Assembly: GCF_004761975.1 (NCBI RefSeq)
Contig: NZ_RQII01000003.1
Coordinates: forward strand, 1 to 39,530
Source of the DNA: Planococcus koreensis
GTDB lineage: Bacteria; Bacillota; Bacilli; Bacillales_A; Planococcaceae
Direction: 5' to 3'
Length of the DNA: 39,530 bases
Positions 32,243 to 39,530 of this stretch are shown in pieces; positions within the stretch are counted from its first letter, which is position 1; each line of letters starts with the position of its first letter. The notes under the pieces are model-generated. The model worked only from the letters and a program-made list of their open reading frames with translations. It was not told the DNA's origin and searched no databases. The translations under genes and the position numbers were made by a program.

Positions 32243-32683
32243 ATGTTGACAGTAGAACAGATTCAGGCAATCTTGCCGCACCGCTATCCATTTTTGATGG
32301 TGGATCGCATTTTGGAAATCGAAGCGGGAAAAAGAGCGGTCGGACTTAAAAATGTAACGGCAAACGAAGAGTTTTTTAACGGCCATTTCCCGGGTTATCC
32401 GGTTATGCCAGGCGTATTGATCGTTGAAGCATTAGCACAGGTCGGCGCAACAGCAGTTCTTCAGCTTGATGCAAACAAAGGGCGGCTGGCGTTCTTCACG
32501 GGCATCGACAATTGCCGGTTCAAGCGCCAAGTTGTACCTGGCGATCAATTGAAGCTTGAAGTGGAATTGACGAAATTGCGCGGTTCAATGGGCAAAGGTC
32601 ATGCCATTGCCACCGTTGACGGCGAACTTGTCTGCGAATGCGATATCCTATTCGCACTAGGGCCGGTTGCAGAAGCAAAATGA
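32243..32683 (+). CDS. fabZ: 3-hydroxyacyl-[acyl-carrier-protein] dehydratase FabZ
   Basis: FabZ removes water from 3-hydroxyacyl-ACP in each fatty acid elongation cycle. The 146-residue protein has [13 protein letters not shown] at the N-terminus and the catalytic His48 in [13 protein letters not shown] with Glu62 in VEALAQ, the spacing expected for this hot-dog-fold enzyme. ATG 32243 follows AAAGGGG at 32228-32234 by 8 nt; the frame is open upstream to 32147 without family similarity. A terminator shared with the convergent ywpF follows. Confidence 0.96.
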   Translation: MLTVEQIQAILPHRYPFLMVDRILEIEAGKRAVGLKNVTANEEFFNGHFPGYPVMPGVLIVEALAQVGATAVLQLDANKGRLAFFTGIDNCRFKRQVVPGDQLKLEVELTKLRGSMGKGHAIATVDGELVCECDILFALGPVAEAK

Positions 32684-32689
32684 AAAAGA

Positions 32690-32733
32690 AAAAAAGCTGG
32701 AATCCGGGAATGTCCCCGGATTCCAGCTTTTTT
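32690..32733. terminator. Bidirectional terminator between fabZ and ywpF
   Basis: A perfect stem of about 19 bp (AAAAAAGCTGGAATCCGGG to 32708 and its complement 32715-32733) encloses a 6-nt loop. It is flanked by As on the left and Ts on the right, so it can stop transcription from both sides. ywpF ends at 32732 inside it. Confidence 0.95.
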
Positions 32734-33169
32734 ATTGTTTAGCTTCATCTTTTCTCAAACCTGGCCGTTTGCGCATATCGTGTTCGAAACGCTCGAGCAA
32801 TTCTTCGCCTTCAAGACCGTCTTCGAGCAACTCTGATAGAAGCGTTTCAGCGTACTTGCGGCGCGCACGTTTCAGGGTGCCTTTCAACAGCACGGAAATT
32901 TGATCTCCGATGACTTTCACGCCATAGATGGCAACTTCGAATGTGGCCGGTTCATTTTCCGGGTAGGATATGACCACTTTGACATCGTAGATATGGCCGG
33001 TTTCCATCATTCTTTTGAATGTCTCCAAATAGCGGATGTCCATCAGCATTTCCAACACCCACGAACGGTGGCTATTTTCCTGATTGATGATGATCCCATC
33101 TTCCAGTGGATAATCTGTCACTACATCATTTTCGACTACTCCGAGCGATAGCATTTTAAATGTTTTCAC
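32732..33169 (-). CDS. ywpF: YwpF-like protein, unknown function
   Basis: The 145-residue protein starts MKTFKMLSLGVVEND. With DGIIINQENSHRSWVLE and PENEPATFEVAIYGVK it resembles B. subtilis YwpF, a protein of unknown role. The second half is charged and helical (RARRKYAETLLSELLEDG, then GEELLERFEHD), possibly coiled coil. The GTG at 33169 is chosen over the open upstream extension to 33214 because GGAGTGAG lies just before it and the N-terminus then matches YwpF. It is convergent with fabZ and divergent from ssb, matching the fabZ-ywpF-ssbB region of B. subtilis. Confidence 0.75.
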   Translation of the reverse strand: MKTFKMLSLGVVENDVVTDYPLEDGIIINQENSHRSWVLEMLMDIRYLETFKRMMETGHIYDVKVVISYPENEPATFEVAIYGVKVIGDQISVLLKGTLKRARRKYAETLLSELLEDGLEGEELLERFEHDMRKRPGLRKDEAKQ

Positions 33170-33345
33170 GAATCTCACTCCAAACATCACTTTTTTCCAG
33201 TATATCACAGCCATTATTTTTCAGTGCAAACACCAGAAATTTCATGGCCAATATGCAAAATCCGACATTTTAATAAAGGGACAAATTAGGGTTTTTCCCG
33301 TTAATTCTAGCGAAAATAAACAACGAATTTTTTTGTGGGCAGCCA

Positions 33346-33388
33346 AAAATAAAATATTGAGCCCTGATAACCCCCAAATTCCATTTTT
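33346..33388 (+). promoter_or_regulatory. Candidate ComK box pair upstream of ssb
   Basis: ComK sites are pairs of AAAA-N5-TTTT boxes. Here AAAATAAAATATT (33346-33358) and AAATTCCATTTTT (33376-33388) each carry one mismatch and lie 17 bp apart, close to the accepted 18. The pair sits just upstream of the -35 box. B. subtilis ssbB is a ComK target. AT-rich sequence makes chance matches likely. Confidence 0.35.
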
Positions 33389-33394
33389 GCCCTT

Positions 33395-33424
33395 TTGCGC
33401 AATATTCGCTGTTCGATCTATGAT
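33395..33424 (+). promoter_or_regulatory. Candidate ssb promoter
   Basis: TTGCGC (33395-33400) and TATGAT (33419-33424) are spaced by 18 bp. The start would be near 33431, giving a short leader that begins just before the near-perfect AAAGGAGGTGA ribosome binding site. Confidence 0.55.
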
Positions 33425-33450
33425 TTGGGTAATCCAAAGGAGGTGAATAC

Positions 33451-33855
33451 ATGAACCAAGTCGGTATTGTAGGGCGTTTAACAAAAGATCCGGTGATGCG
33501 TGAATTGCCTGAAGGGCGCGTACATACGTCATTCGTCGTGGCGGTTTCCCGGAATTACAAAAATCAGAAAGGAGAAGTGGAAACGGATTTTGTGCTGTGT
33601 TCCTCATGGGGGCGGCCAGCGCTCAATATCCACAAATACTGCCATAAAGGTGCGCTCGTTGCGGTGAGCGGCAGGCTGCAATCCCGCTTTTACGACAAAG
33701 AAGACGGTACACGCGTCTACGTCACAGAAATACTGGGAGACCAGATCCGGTTCCTCGACAAAAAGAAGGAGAAAGCGGAAGCCGTCCAAGGGGAGCCTGA
33801 ATCTGCTGCAGATTTTGACTTTCCGCCGCCAGCGACGGATAAAGTGACCGTATAA
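33451..33855 (+). CDS. ssbB: Single-stranded DNA-binding protein, SsbB-like
   Basis: SSB proteins coat single-stranded DNA; SsbB in Bacillus protects incoming DNA during transformation. The 134-residue protein has one OB-fold, MNQVGIVGRLTKDPV, then FVVAVSRNYKN and the GALVAVSGRLQSRFY strand, ending near residue 104. The remaining tail contains DFDFPPP but ends DKVTV, without the terminal acidic DDDIPF peptide used by general SSBs to recruit partners. The length is greater than the 113 residues of B. subtilis SsbB. Position after ywpF is that of ywpH/ssbB. AAAGGAGGTGA is a near-perfect ribosome binding site. Confidence 0.88.
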   Translation: MNQVGIVGRLTKDPVMRELPEGRVHTSFVVAVSRNYKNQKGEVETDFVLCSSWGRPALNIHKYCHKGALVAVSGRLQSRFYDKEDGTRVYVTEILGDQIRFLDKKKEKAEAVQGEPESAADFDFPPPATDKVTV

Positions 33856-33878
33856 CATGAAAAGGGAGGCACTTAGCG

Positions 33879-34022
33879 ATGCAGAAAGACGTGCAATTGC
33901 AACTGGAAGTGCATATGGAGCAATTGATCAGGCTGACTGCCTTGCTTCATCAGCGATTGAGCGAGGCGGAACGGGAACTAAGTGAAATGAAAGCGATCTT
34001 CCGTTCCGCTGAAAAAGGGTGA
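33879..34022 (+). CDS. Small 47-residue coiled-coil protein, unknown
   Basis: ATG 33879 follows GGGAGG (33864-33869) by 9 nt and opens a frame of 47 codons ending TGA at 34020-34022. The product is almost wholly predicted helix with Leu/Met at heptad spacing (QLQLEVHMEQLIRLTALL then LSEAERELSEMK), consistent with a short coiled coil. It lies 23 nt after ssb and before a bidirectional terminator, so it would be co-transcribed with ssb. I recognise no family. Confidence 0.6.
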   Translation: MQKDVQLQLEVHMEQLIRLTALLHQRLSEAERELSEMKAIFRSAEKG

Positions 34023-34044
34023 AGGTTTTTCCGTCTAAAAGGAA

Positions 34045-34075
34045 ATTCGGCCAGGTGGGGGCCTGGCCGAATCAT
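34045..34075. terminator. Bidirectional terminator between the ssb unit and the SNF2 gene
   Basis: ATTCGGCCAGG (34045-34055) pairs perfectly with CCTGGCCGAAT (34062-34072) with a 6-nt loop. CATTTTA follows on the plus strand and TTCCTTTT on the minus strand. Confidence 0.85.
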
Positions 34076-34076
34076 T

Positions 34077-36800
34077 TTAAAGATTATAAGTGAACAATTC
34101 CTTCAGTTCGTTGTCAGACAGCTCAGTCATCCATTGGCTGGACTGGATAAACTGTTCCGACATCGATTGTTTTTGTGTCAGAAGTGAATCGATTTTTTCC
34201 TCGATGGTCCCGATCGTCACAAATTTATGGACGTGCACGAATTGCGTTTGCCCGATGCGATATGCCCGGTCAGTTGCCTGATTTTCAACAGCTGGATTCC
34301 ACCATCTATCCGCGTGGAGAACATGCGTGGCGGCGGTCAAGTTAAGGCCTGTACCACCCGCTTTCAATGACAAGATGAAGATCGGGAATTTGCCTGCTTG
34401 GAAAGCAGCCACCAGCGAATCGCGCTGATTTTTTGGCATGCTGCCAGTCAAGAACGGCACTTCATGGCCATAAAGCTCATTGATGGCCTGCTGCAAAAGG
34501 TGTCCCATGCCGATATATTGAGTGAAGATCAAACATTGTTCCCCGCGTTCCGCAATTTCCCCGGCGAGAGTCACTATGCGCTCCAGCTTCTGTGAACGAG
34601 GCAGAATTTCATCCGCGGTAGTATACGGCTCTTTCAAGTATAAAGACGGATGATTACATAATTGCTTCAATTTGCTAAGCATTTTCAGCACAAGCCCTTT
34701 TTTCTCGAAGCCTGTGAGCGTCTCCATTTTCTGCACCGTATCCTGTACAAGCCCTTCATAAAGCGCGGCTTGCTCAGGCGTAAGCGGACAATATTCCAAT
34801 TGCTCCAATTTTTCTGGGAGGTTCAACTGCAGATCCGGATCTTTTTTGGTGCGGCGCAGCAGGAACGGCTGAATCCGCTGGCGCAATTTTTCTTTATGCT
34901 CTTCGGAATCATCCCGTTCAATCGGAATCATGAAGTTTTCCTGGAATTGCTTGATCCGGTAAAGGTAGCCTTTATTGATAAAGTCAAAAATCGACCATAG
35001 CTCAGACAAGCGGTTTTCAATCGGCGTCCCAGTCAAAGCGATGTGGTGGCCGCCTTTGAATTTACGGATTGTGCGCGATTGTTTCGTGTACATATTCTTG
35101 ATGTTCTGCGCTTCATCAAGCGTGATGCTCGTCCAATTGATGGCTTGGATTTCTTCTGCGTCGGACGAAGCGATGCCGTAAGTCGATAACAAGACATCAG
35201 GGCGCTCGCTTGCCAGATAATTCGTGAATTGATCGCCTTTCGGGCGCGAACTGCCGTAATGCATACCCACTTTCAAGTCAGGTGCAAAACGTTCAAGCTC
35301 TTTCTGCCAGTTGCCGAGTACCGAAGTCGGGCAGATGATCAGCGACGGCTGTCCAGGGTTCTTGCTGTGGACATGCAGCAAATACGCAATCAGCTGAACC
35401 GTTTTGCCAAGGCCCATATCGTCAGCCAAGCACAGGCCGAAGCCTTCTTCGCGCATGAAAACCAAATAATCGAAACCGGTCTTCTGATAAGGGCGGAGCG
35501 TAGTATGGAGATTGGCCGGTACCGGAGTCGGCGGCAAGTCGCGCTTATCCAGCAGTTTATCAAGCAATGTTCGAAGCGACTTGTTCAAGTGATATTCGAC
35601 AAGCGGATCGTCTTCTTCGATGTTTTCTTCCAACATGATTTCAGGGACGTTCTGGAACAGCATGTCTTTGATGGTCCAATCCGCGTCTTCCGCTTCTTCG
35701 ATCATTTTGCGGAGCTGCATGAGCAAGGCGGAGTCGACGCGCACCCATTCGTTCCCGATGCGGATGAACTCCTTGTTCTCGGAGACGAGCTGGTTAAAGT
35801 CCTGCATGCTGAGCTCATGGCCATTCAATGAAAACTGCCAGTCAAAACGGATGATCTGGTCGAGCCCGACAACCGATGCTTTCTTGATCGGCGAATGGAC
35901 ATTTGCTTTGACGCGCACTTTGGATTCCTGGACTGCTTTCAGCCATGACGGGATCGAAACTTCGATGCCGAACGATTGCAGAATCTCTGCATCGTTGCGC
36001 AAAAAGTCGAGCACTTGCGCATCCGTCCAGTCGGCCTGGTAAAACCGGTCGCTTTCAAAGGATTCAACGGCGGGGCAGAGGCTTAGGAGCAGCGACTGCC
36101 TTTCCTGGATTTCGCTGGCATGGGCGCGCCATTTTTCAGGCAGCACTTTTTCGAACGGTTCGTTCATGCGGCGCTTCGAAGGGGACCAATAAACGGATCC
36201 GCGTTTCGTCCGCAATACGACTTTAAAGGACCAGAATGCGTCTTCGTCAGGTTCGCTCAATTGAGCAGCCAGCACATAATCGTCGGCAGCCGGCAATCCA
36301 TCCCAGCCGACTTGCTGCACGAAATGGCTGATGAACGGCAGTTGGGCCGGCGACAAGCCTTTTTGGCGCAGCTGATGGCGGATGGTATCCGCTAGGAACG
36401 ACTGAATTTCCGCGTCGCCGTATGAATCTCGGATGACGATGTCATCGCCATCGGCTTCGACGTGATTCCATAATTCAGGATCGTTCAGCGAATCGGATAC
36501 GCGTGAAGCCAGGCTGAGCCAAGTATCATCTGCAGGGCTTTGCCCGAGAAACGTTACGTAATGGTGAGGTTTCTGCTGAAATAAGCGCACGAAATCTGCT
36601 GGGGTCAGGAGCAAGTCCAGCCCGTCGATGCGTGAAGCCAATCCGTAAAAACTCGCTTTGTCTAAAAAATAGAGATACGGTTTCCAGATTTCAGGAGGAA
36701 TGCGGTTCCCCGCTTCGTTGATTGCCTGAATGCGGAACTCTTCAGCGCGGCTGATCTTTAAATAATAGGTTTTGCTTCCTTCTGTCTGAAACTGATTCAT
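34077..36800 (-). CDS. ywqA: SNF2-family DNA helicase/translocase (YwqA-like)
   Basis: A 907-residue SWI2/SNF2 ATPase. The N-terminal ~420 residues are a bacterial SNF2-associated region without a motif I can name. The helicase core follows: Walker A DDMGLGKT with Lys466, Walker B LDEAQNIKN with Asp562, LTGTPIENRLSELWSIFDF, then in the second RecA lobe GGTGLNLTAATHVLHADRWW and RAYRIGQT. These proteins move along duplex DNA; the bacterial role of this branch is unknown. The ATG at 36800 has AAAGGACATC upstream and overlaps the SWIM gene stop (ATGA), so it is translationally coupled to it. The frame extends to 36932 but that part lies inside the SWIM gene. Confidence 0.93.
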   Translation of the reverse strand: MNQFQTEGSKTYYLKISRAEEFRIQAINEAGNRIPPEIWKPYLYFLDKASFYGLASRIDGLDLLLTPADFVRLFQQKPHHYVTFLGQSPADDTWLSLASRVSDSLNDPELWNHVEADGDDIVIRDSYGDAEIQSFLADTIRHQLRQKGLSPAQLPFISHFVQQVGWDGLPAADDYVLAAQLSEPDEDAFWSFKVVLRTKRGSVYWSPSKRRMNEPFEKVLPEKWRAHASEIQERQSLLLSLCPAVESFESDRFYQADWTDAQVLDFLRNDAEILQSFGIEVSIPSWLKAVQESKVRVKANVHSPIKKASVVGLDQIIRFDWQFSLNGHELSMQDFNQLVSENKEFIRIGNEWVRVDSALLMQLRKMIEEAEDADWTIKDMLFQNVPEIMLEENIEEDDPLVEYHLNKSLRTLLDKLLDKRDLPPTPVPANLHTTLRPYQKTGFDYLVFMREEGFGLCLADDMGLGKTVQLIAYLLHVHSKNPGQPSLIICPTSVLGNWQKELERFAPDLKVGMHYGSSRPKGDQFTNYLASERPDVLLSTYGIASSDAEEIQAINWTSITLDEAQNIKNMYTKQSRTIRKFKGGHHIALTGTPIENRLSELWSIFDFINKGYLYRIKQFQENFMIPIERDDSEEHKEKLRQRIQPFLLRRTKKDPDLQLNLPEKLEQLEYCPLTPEQAALYEGLVQDTVQKMETLTGFEKKGLVLKMLSKLKQLCNHPSLYLKEPYTTADEILPRSQKLERIVTLAGEIAERGEQCLIFTQYIGMGHLLQQAINELYGHEVPFLTGSMPKNQRDSLVAAFQAGKFPIFILSLKAGGTGLNLTAATHVLHADRWWNPAVENQATDRAYRIGQTQFVHVHKFVTIGTIEEKIDSLLTQKQSMSEQFIQSSQWMTELSDNELKELFTYNL

Positions 36801-38329
36801 AGAAGATGTCCTTTCTCGATCTCTTCCTGCAGTGCCCGCAGGCGCTTGTTCTGTGTACGCACTTCGGTCATGTAGGCGTTCCAGAATTCCAGTTGACCGC
36901 TTTTCTTGCAGGCGGCTTTCATCTTTTTCCAAATCCGCACCGCTTGCTTATAGCCGGGGCGGTTGCGCTCTTCCAGAAAGTCCATCGCAAACCGGTGGTA
37001 TAGCGGAAGAACAAAATCAGGTGCGGCGTCTTGCACGTTTTTCAAGCCGCATTCCTCGACGAAATAAAGCGGCGAATTATGGAGATGATGAAGCTCTGCC
37101 CATTGTTTATATAATTGTTTTTCAATCAAGTAAGTCGAATACGCTGGCAATCCATAATGGCCGAATTGCTTGAACAGATCTTCCCAATCCGCTTCGCTCA
37201 GATCAATCTGCGAAAACAGGCGGCTTAATATCCGCACATATTGGTGGCGGTACTGGGTATAGAGTCCTTCGAACAAAAAGGTTTTTACATGCGGTTTGAT
37301 CGCCATTAAAATAGCGGTCAGCGCTTGTTGATGCTGCTCAGTCTCCGCTTGAATCGCAAGCTGCACCCAATCTGCAGTCTCGCCTGGTGCGATTTTTTGG
37401 ACAACCACGCCATCGCCGGACAAGATCGCGAAAAATGCGGCGATGCGGTGGTCCGGCTTCGCCAAAGCAGTTGCTTCGCTGCTGCGCAATTTATTCGAAA
37501 TGAACAATGTCGTCCAGAACAGCCGGTAGACCGTGAAACGTTGTGAAAACGACCCGTTTTTTGTTTCTATGAATGCACGGACCAGCTTTCTTAAGTGGTC
37601 CAAAAAGGCATCCGCTTCAAATGTCCGGTGCTGTACACGCAATTGTTCAAGCAAATCGCGCAATGCATGCAATTCGTCCTCGAACCAGGTTTTGAAAAAC
37701 GAATGATGCACTTCCTCGGTGCCCGCGATAAACGTATCCCAAACTTCCATCAAGGAAATCAAATGGGCATACGTGCGGTAAAATACTTTCCATTCCCGTT
37801 CAAGAGGCACAAACGACAAGGCATTTTTCAAGCGGCCTTCGAACATTTGCTCAAAATAAAAGTAATTGCGGGTTGTGTAGTCAGGTATCGGATCGCGCCA
37901 AACGCTTTTGATGATTTGGGTCCATTGCTCGGGTGAGCGTTTTTCCGCCATCATTTTCAGCTGGCTGCTCGGCTGTGCCCGCCAAGCGGCAACCCATTCC
38001 GATAATGAGCCGACTTTCTGGTACAGTGAAAAAATCACCGCAAGCCTGTGGCGGCACATATCGGGCTGTGGGCATGCGCAGACGGCGTTCATTTTATCGA
38101 AGTTCAAGACGACCTTGACGGTATGGGCGTCCTTGACAATCGCTTCAAGCAAAAGCCGTTCTTCATTGAATGACAGTATCTGTACGCCGTCGTGGCGCAC
38201 TAAAAAGACTGCTTTTCGAACCATTTCCTCATCCATTTCCCGTGATGGAGTGAGTGATTTTTCGATAGCAGCCATATAATTGTAGATCGTATCATCGAAT
38301 CGTTTTGCCAGGGATTGAACCGTAGCCAT
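36797..38329 (-). CDS. ywqB: SWIM zinc-finger protein (YwqB-like)
   Basis: The 510-residue protein has a SWIM motif Cys84-x-Cys86-x5-Cys92-x-His94 (CACPQPDMCRH), a zinc fold that binds DNA or protein partners. The rest is helical, with repeated aromatic and charged segments and no catalytic motif I recognise. Start ATG 38329 lies 8 nt from GGAG; ATG 38335 would be only 2 nt away. A promoter of the form TTTACG-N17-TATAAT lies just upstream on the minus strand. Its ATGA overlap with the SNF2 gene, as in B. subtilis ywqB-ywqA, suggests the two proteins work as one unit. Confidence 0.9.
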   Translation of the reverse strand: MATVQSLAKRFDDTIYNYMAAIEKSLTPSREMDEEMVRKAVFLVRHDGVQILSFNEERLLLEAIVKDAHTVKVVLNFDKMNAVCACPQPDMCRHRLAVIFSLYQKVGSLSEWVAAWRAQPSSQLKMMAEKRSPEQWTQIIKSVWRDPIPDYTTRNYFYFEQMFEGRLKNALSFVPLEREWKVFYRTYAHLISLMEVWDTFIAGTEEVHHSFFKTWFEDELHALRDLLEQLRVQHRTFEADAFLDHLRKLVRAFIETKNGSFSQRFTVYRLFWTTLFISNKLRSSEATALAKPDHRIAAFFAILSGDGVVVQKIAPGETADWVQLAIQAETEQHQQALTAILMAIKPHVKTFLFEGLYTQYRHQYVRILSRLFSQIDLSEADWEDLFKQFGHYGLPAYSTYLIEKQLYKQWAELHHLHNSPLYFVEECGLKNVQDAAPDFVLPLYHRFAMDFLEERNRPGYKQAVRIWKKMKAACKKSGQLEFWNAYMTEVRTQNKRLRALQEEIEKGHLL

Positions 38330-38361
38330 ATGCATCGCTCCAAAATAAAAACTTTCCTTCT

Positions 38362-38390
38362 ATTATACGGCTTTAAAATGGCGGCGTAAA
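38362..38390 (-). promoter_or_regulatory. Promoter of the SWIM-SNF2 operon
   Basis: On the minus strand, TTTACG (38390-38385) and a perfect TATAAT (38367-38362) are spaced by 17 bp. The start would be near 38355, about 25 bp before the SWIM gene start. Confidence 0.7.
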
Positions 38391-38578
38391 CGATGAAGAC
38401 CAAGTATTGCCCAGCGGCGCTTAGGAAAAGATACGAAATGTGCTGTGCTTTTCAGCGTGCGCAGGGCTGAGAGAGAATCTGAAGCAATAAAAATAATAAA
38501 AAATTTTCATGGATTGTAAGCGATTTGGAATCATTTAGAAGAAAAAGTCCTATAAAAAATCGTTTGAGGAGGCACATC

Positions 38579-38941
38579 ATGGTCCAATCAATCATATTGG
38601 AGATTCCGGAACTCGGTTATTTATTGAAGCAGGAAAGCATTATGGAGTGGCAAGTTTACGGGACGGCGAGATCGGGCAATTATGAAAAAATTTGCTGGCA
38701 CATTGTTTCTTCAGGCAGCAAAGTGATCTTAAGGAGTGAAGAAACGCCTGAGGGGACGCGGAAATCAGCGGAAATTGATTTCGCAGCAAGCCGCATTGTG
38801 CTCCATAAAGGAGAGTTAAGCGACGGTGAATTCACGAAATTCCTGCAATTTCTGCTTGAAAAAATGGTTCTCAGTACCGCATCAGGAGAAATGAATTTTA
38901 TCGTTTCATCCAAAAAAAGGGTTGAAAAACCTTTGGCATAA
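38579..38941 (+). CDS. Hypothetical protein, 120 residues
   Basis: ATG 38579 follows a strong TGAGGAGG site; the frame is open to 38525 but that extension has no site. The protein starts MVQSIILEIPELGY, shows no signal peptide or membrane helix, and alternates predicted strands (EMEWQVYGTA-like EWQVYGTARSG, then EKICWHIVSSGSKVILRSE) with a helix near the end (FTKFLQFLLEKMV). I recognise no family. It is divergent from the SWIM-SNF2 operon and lies 101 bp before the IDEAL-domain gene in the same orientation. Confidence 0.75.
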   Translation: MVQSIILEIPELGYLLKQESIMEWQVYGTARSGNYEKICWHIVSSGSKVILRSEETPEGTRKSAEIDFAASRIVLHKGELSDGEFTKFLQFLLEKMVLSTASGEMNFIVSSKKRVEKPLA

Positions 38942-38982
38942 GGTGATAATCCTTGTGCTTTTTTATATCCAAAATGAGAAAT

Positions 38983-38996
38983 TTATGATATCATAA
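38983..38996. repeat. 14-bp palindrome upstream of the IDEAL-domain gene
   Basis: TTATGATATCATAA is a perfect palindrome that includes a TATGAT -10-like hexamer on each strand, 47 bp before the next start. It may hold the promoter of that gene or an operator over it; no -35 box is clear. Confidence 0.4.
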
Positions 38997-39042
38997 TTGT
39001 AGTAAGAATTTTCAAACTCTTTAACCAAAAGGGGGGAGTGAC

Positions 39043-39528
39043 ATGCTGCAGGTTAAATTGATGAAACCTTTTTATACAAAGAAAGAAGGCCATTTGGTTA
39101 AGTTTGTGTTCGCCTATCAATACTTTTCAATCTTGAAAGATGACGAATTGTTCCACTTTATACCGGTAGAAGGAAAAGAAATCATCGTCAATTTAAATAC
39201 CCTCCAAGTGGAAAATCTATCCGAAGTGTTCGTTTTCCAAAAAGGCAATAGATTTATACGCTTGCCGTTATACCAGCTATTGCTGGTTTCGGATATCCAT
39301 ACACATTTACAGGCAATCCTGCAAGAAGAGAGAGCGGGGCTGCACGGAGTGAATGATCAAGCTAGGGAAGAAGCGCAGGAAGCGATTCAGTTTCTGGAAA
39401 AAGAGAATTTTGACCGGATGATTGACTATGCTCTAGCGACCCATGACGAAGCAATGTTCTTTAGGTTACTGGAACAGCAATTGCTTGAACGCCAGATGCT
39501 TGAAAAACAGGAAAATGGAGGTTTTTAA
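39043..39528 (+). CDS. IDEAL-domain protein, unknown function
   Basis: The 161-residue protein has an N-terminal domain (about 1-95) rich in strands, with FVFAYQYFSILKDDELFHFIP, that I cannot assign. A Glu/Gln-rich helix then leads to an IDEAL-like segment about residues 118-142 (FDRMIDYALATHDEAMF, FRLLEQQ). The IDEAL domain is a short helical module found at the C-terminus of small Firmicutes proteins such as YpiB; its role is unknown. AAAAGGGGGGAG precedes the ATG. The stop is 2 nt from the window edge, so the gene is complete. Confidence 0.75.
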   Translation: MLQVKLMKPFYTKKEGHLVKFVFAYQYFSILKDDELFHFIPVEGKEIIVNLNTLQVENLSEVFVFQKGNRFIRLPLYQLLLVSDIHTHLQAILQEERAGLHGVNDQAREEAQEAIQFLEKENFDRMIDYALATHDEAMFFRLLEQQLLERQMLEKQENGGF

Positions 39529-39530
39529 AA

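Noticed and set aside
35229-35831. Plus-strand ORF of 200 codons opposite the SNF2 gene
   Set aside because: Antisense frame of a strongly supported gene with SNF2 motifs. It has no start signals and no recognisable domain.
38417-38460. Terminator or RNA hairpin upstream of the 120-residue hypothetical protein
   Set aside because: AAAAG/CTTTT and GCG/CGC pairings exist but are interrupted and loosely spaced, with no T-tract.

Overview
The window is a housekeeping segment of a Gram-positive Bacillales chromosome. Protein sequences and gene order follow the Bacillus subtilis pyrG-to-ywqB region closely. Moderate GC, missing sporulation genes and the upp-mnaA-atp order suggest a non-sporulating relative such as Planococcus or another Planococcaceae/Caryophanaceae member. 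That placement is inference from remembered gene orders, not a database result.

Layout. (1) 1-388: a 40-bp tandem repeat array at the left edge, then a small membrane protein gene. (2) 451-7451: rpoE, pyrG with a CTP-type attenuator leader, spo0F, fbaA, a small transaldolase, a first murA and glpX. (3) 7573-14921: rho, rpmE, tdk, prfA-prmC, the tRNA t6A gene sua5/ywlC with a DnaA-box cluster around its start, ywlE, rpiB and ywlG. (4) 14902-20510: glyA, a large c-di-GMP protein (LOV-like PAS, GAF, degenerate GGDEF, intact EAL), upp and mnaA. (5) 20747-28198: the complete ATP synthase operon atpZ-I-B-E-F-H-A-G-D-C, interrupted between atpE and atpF by a cluster of hairpin repeats. (6) 28528-32683: a DUF1146 protein, a second murA, mbl, an EpuA-type membrane protein and fabZ. 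(7) 32732-39528: ywpF and the coupled SWIM/SNF2 pair on the minus strand; ssb, a 47-residue coiled-coil ORF, an unknown protein and an IDEAL-domain protein on the plus strand.

How the genes fit together. The content covers nucleotide supply (pyrG, tdk, upp), central carbon metabolism (fbaA, transaldolase, glpX, rpiB), cell wall and shape (two murA, mnaA, mbl), translation (rpmE, prfA, prmC, sua5, glyA), transcription (rpoE, rho) and energy (atp). Most units are closed by clear intrinsic terminators.

Most notable observations. A family of about 120-bp hairpin elements occurs at three loci, including inside the atp operon, and one copy is a clear hybrid of two others. The PAS domain of the c-di-GMP protein looks like a LOV photosensor that has lost both its cysteine and its glutamine. 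Four DnaA-box-like sites lie within 100 bp around the ywlC start. Spo0F is kept although spoIIR, spoIID, spoIIQ and spoIIID are missing from their usual places. I found no rRNA, tRNA, insertion sequence, prophage or CRISPR array.
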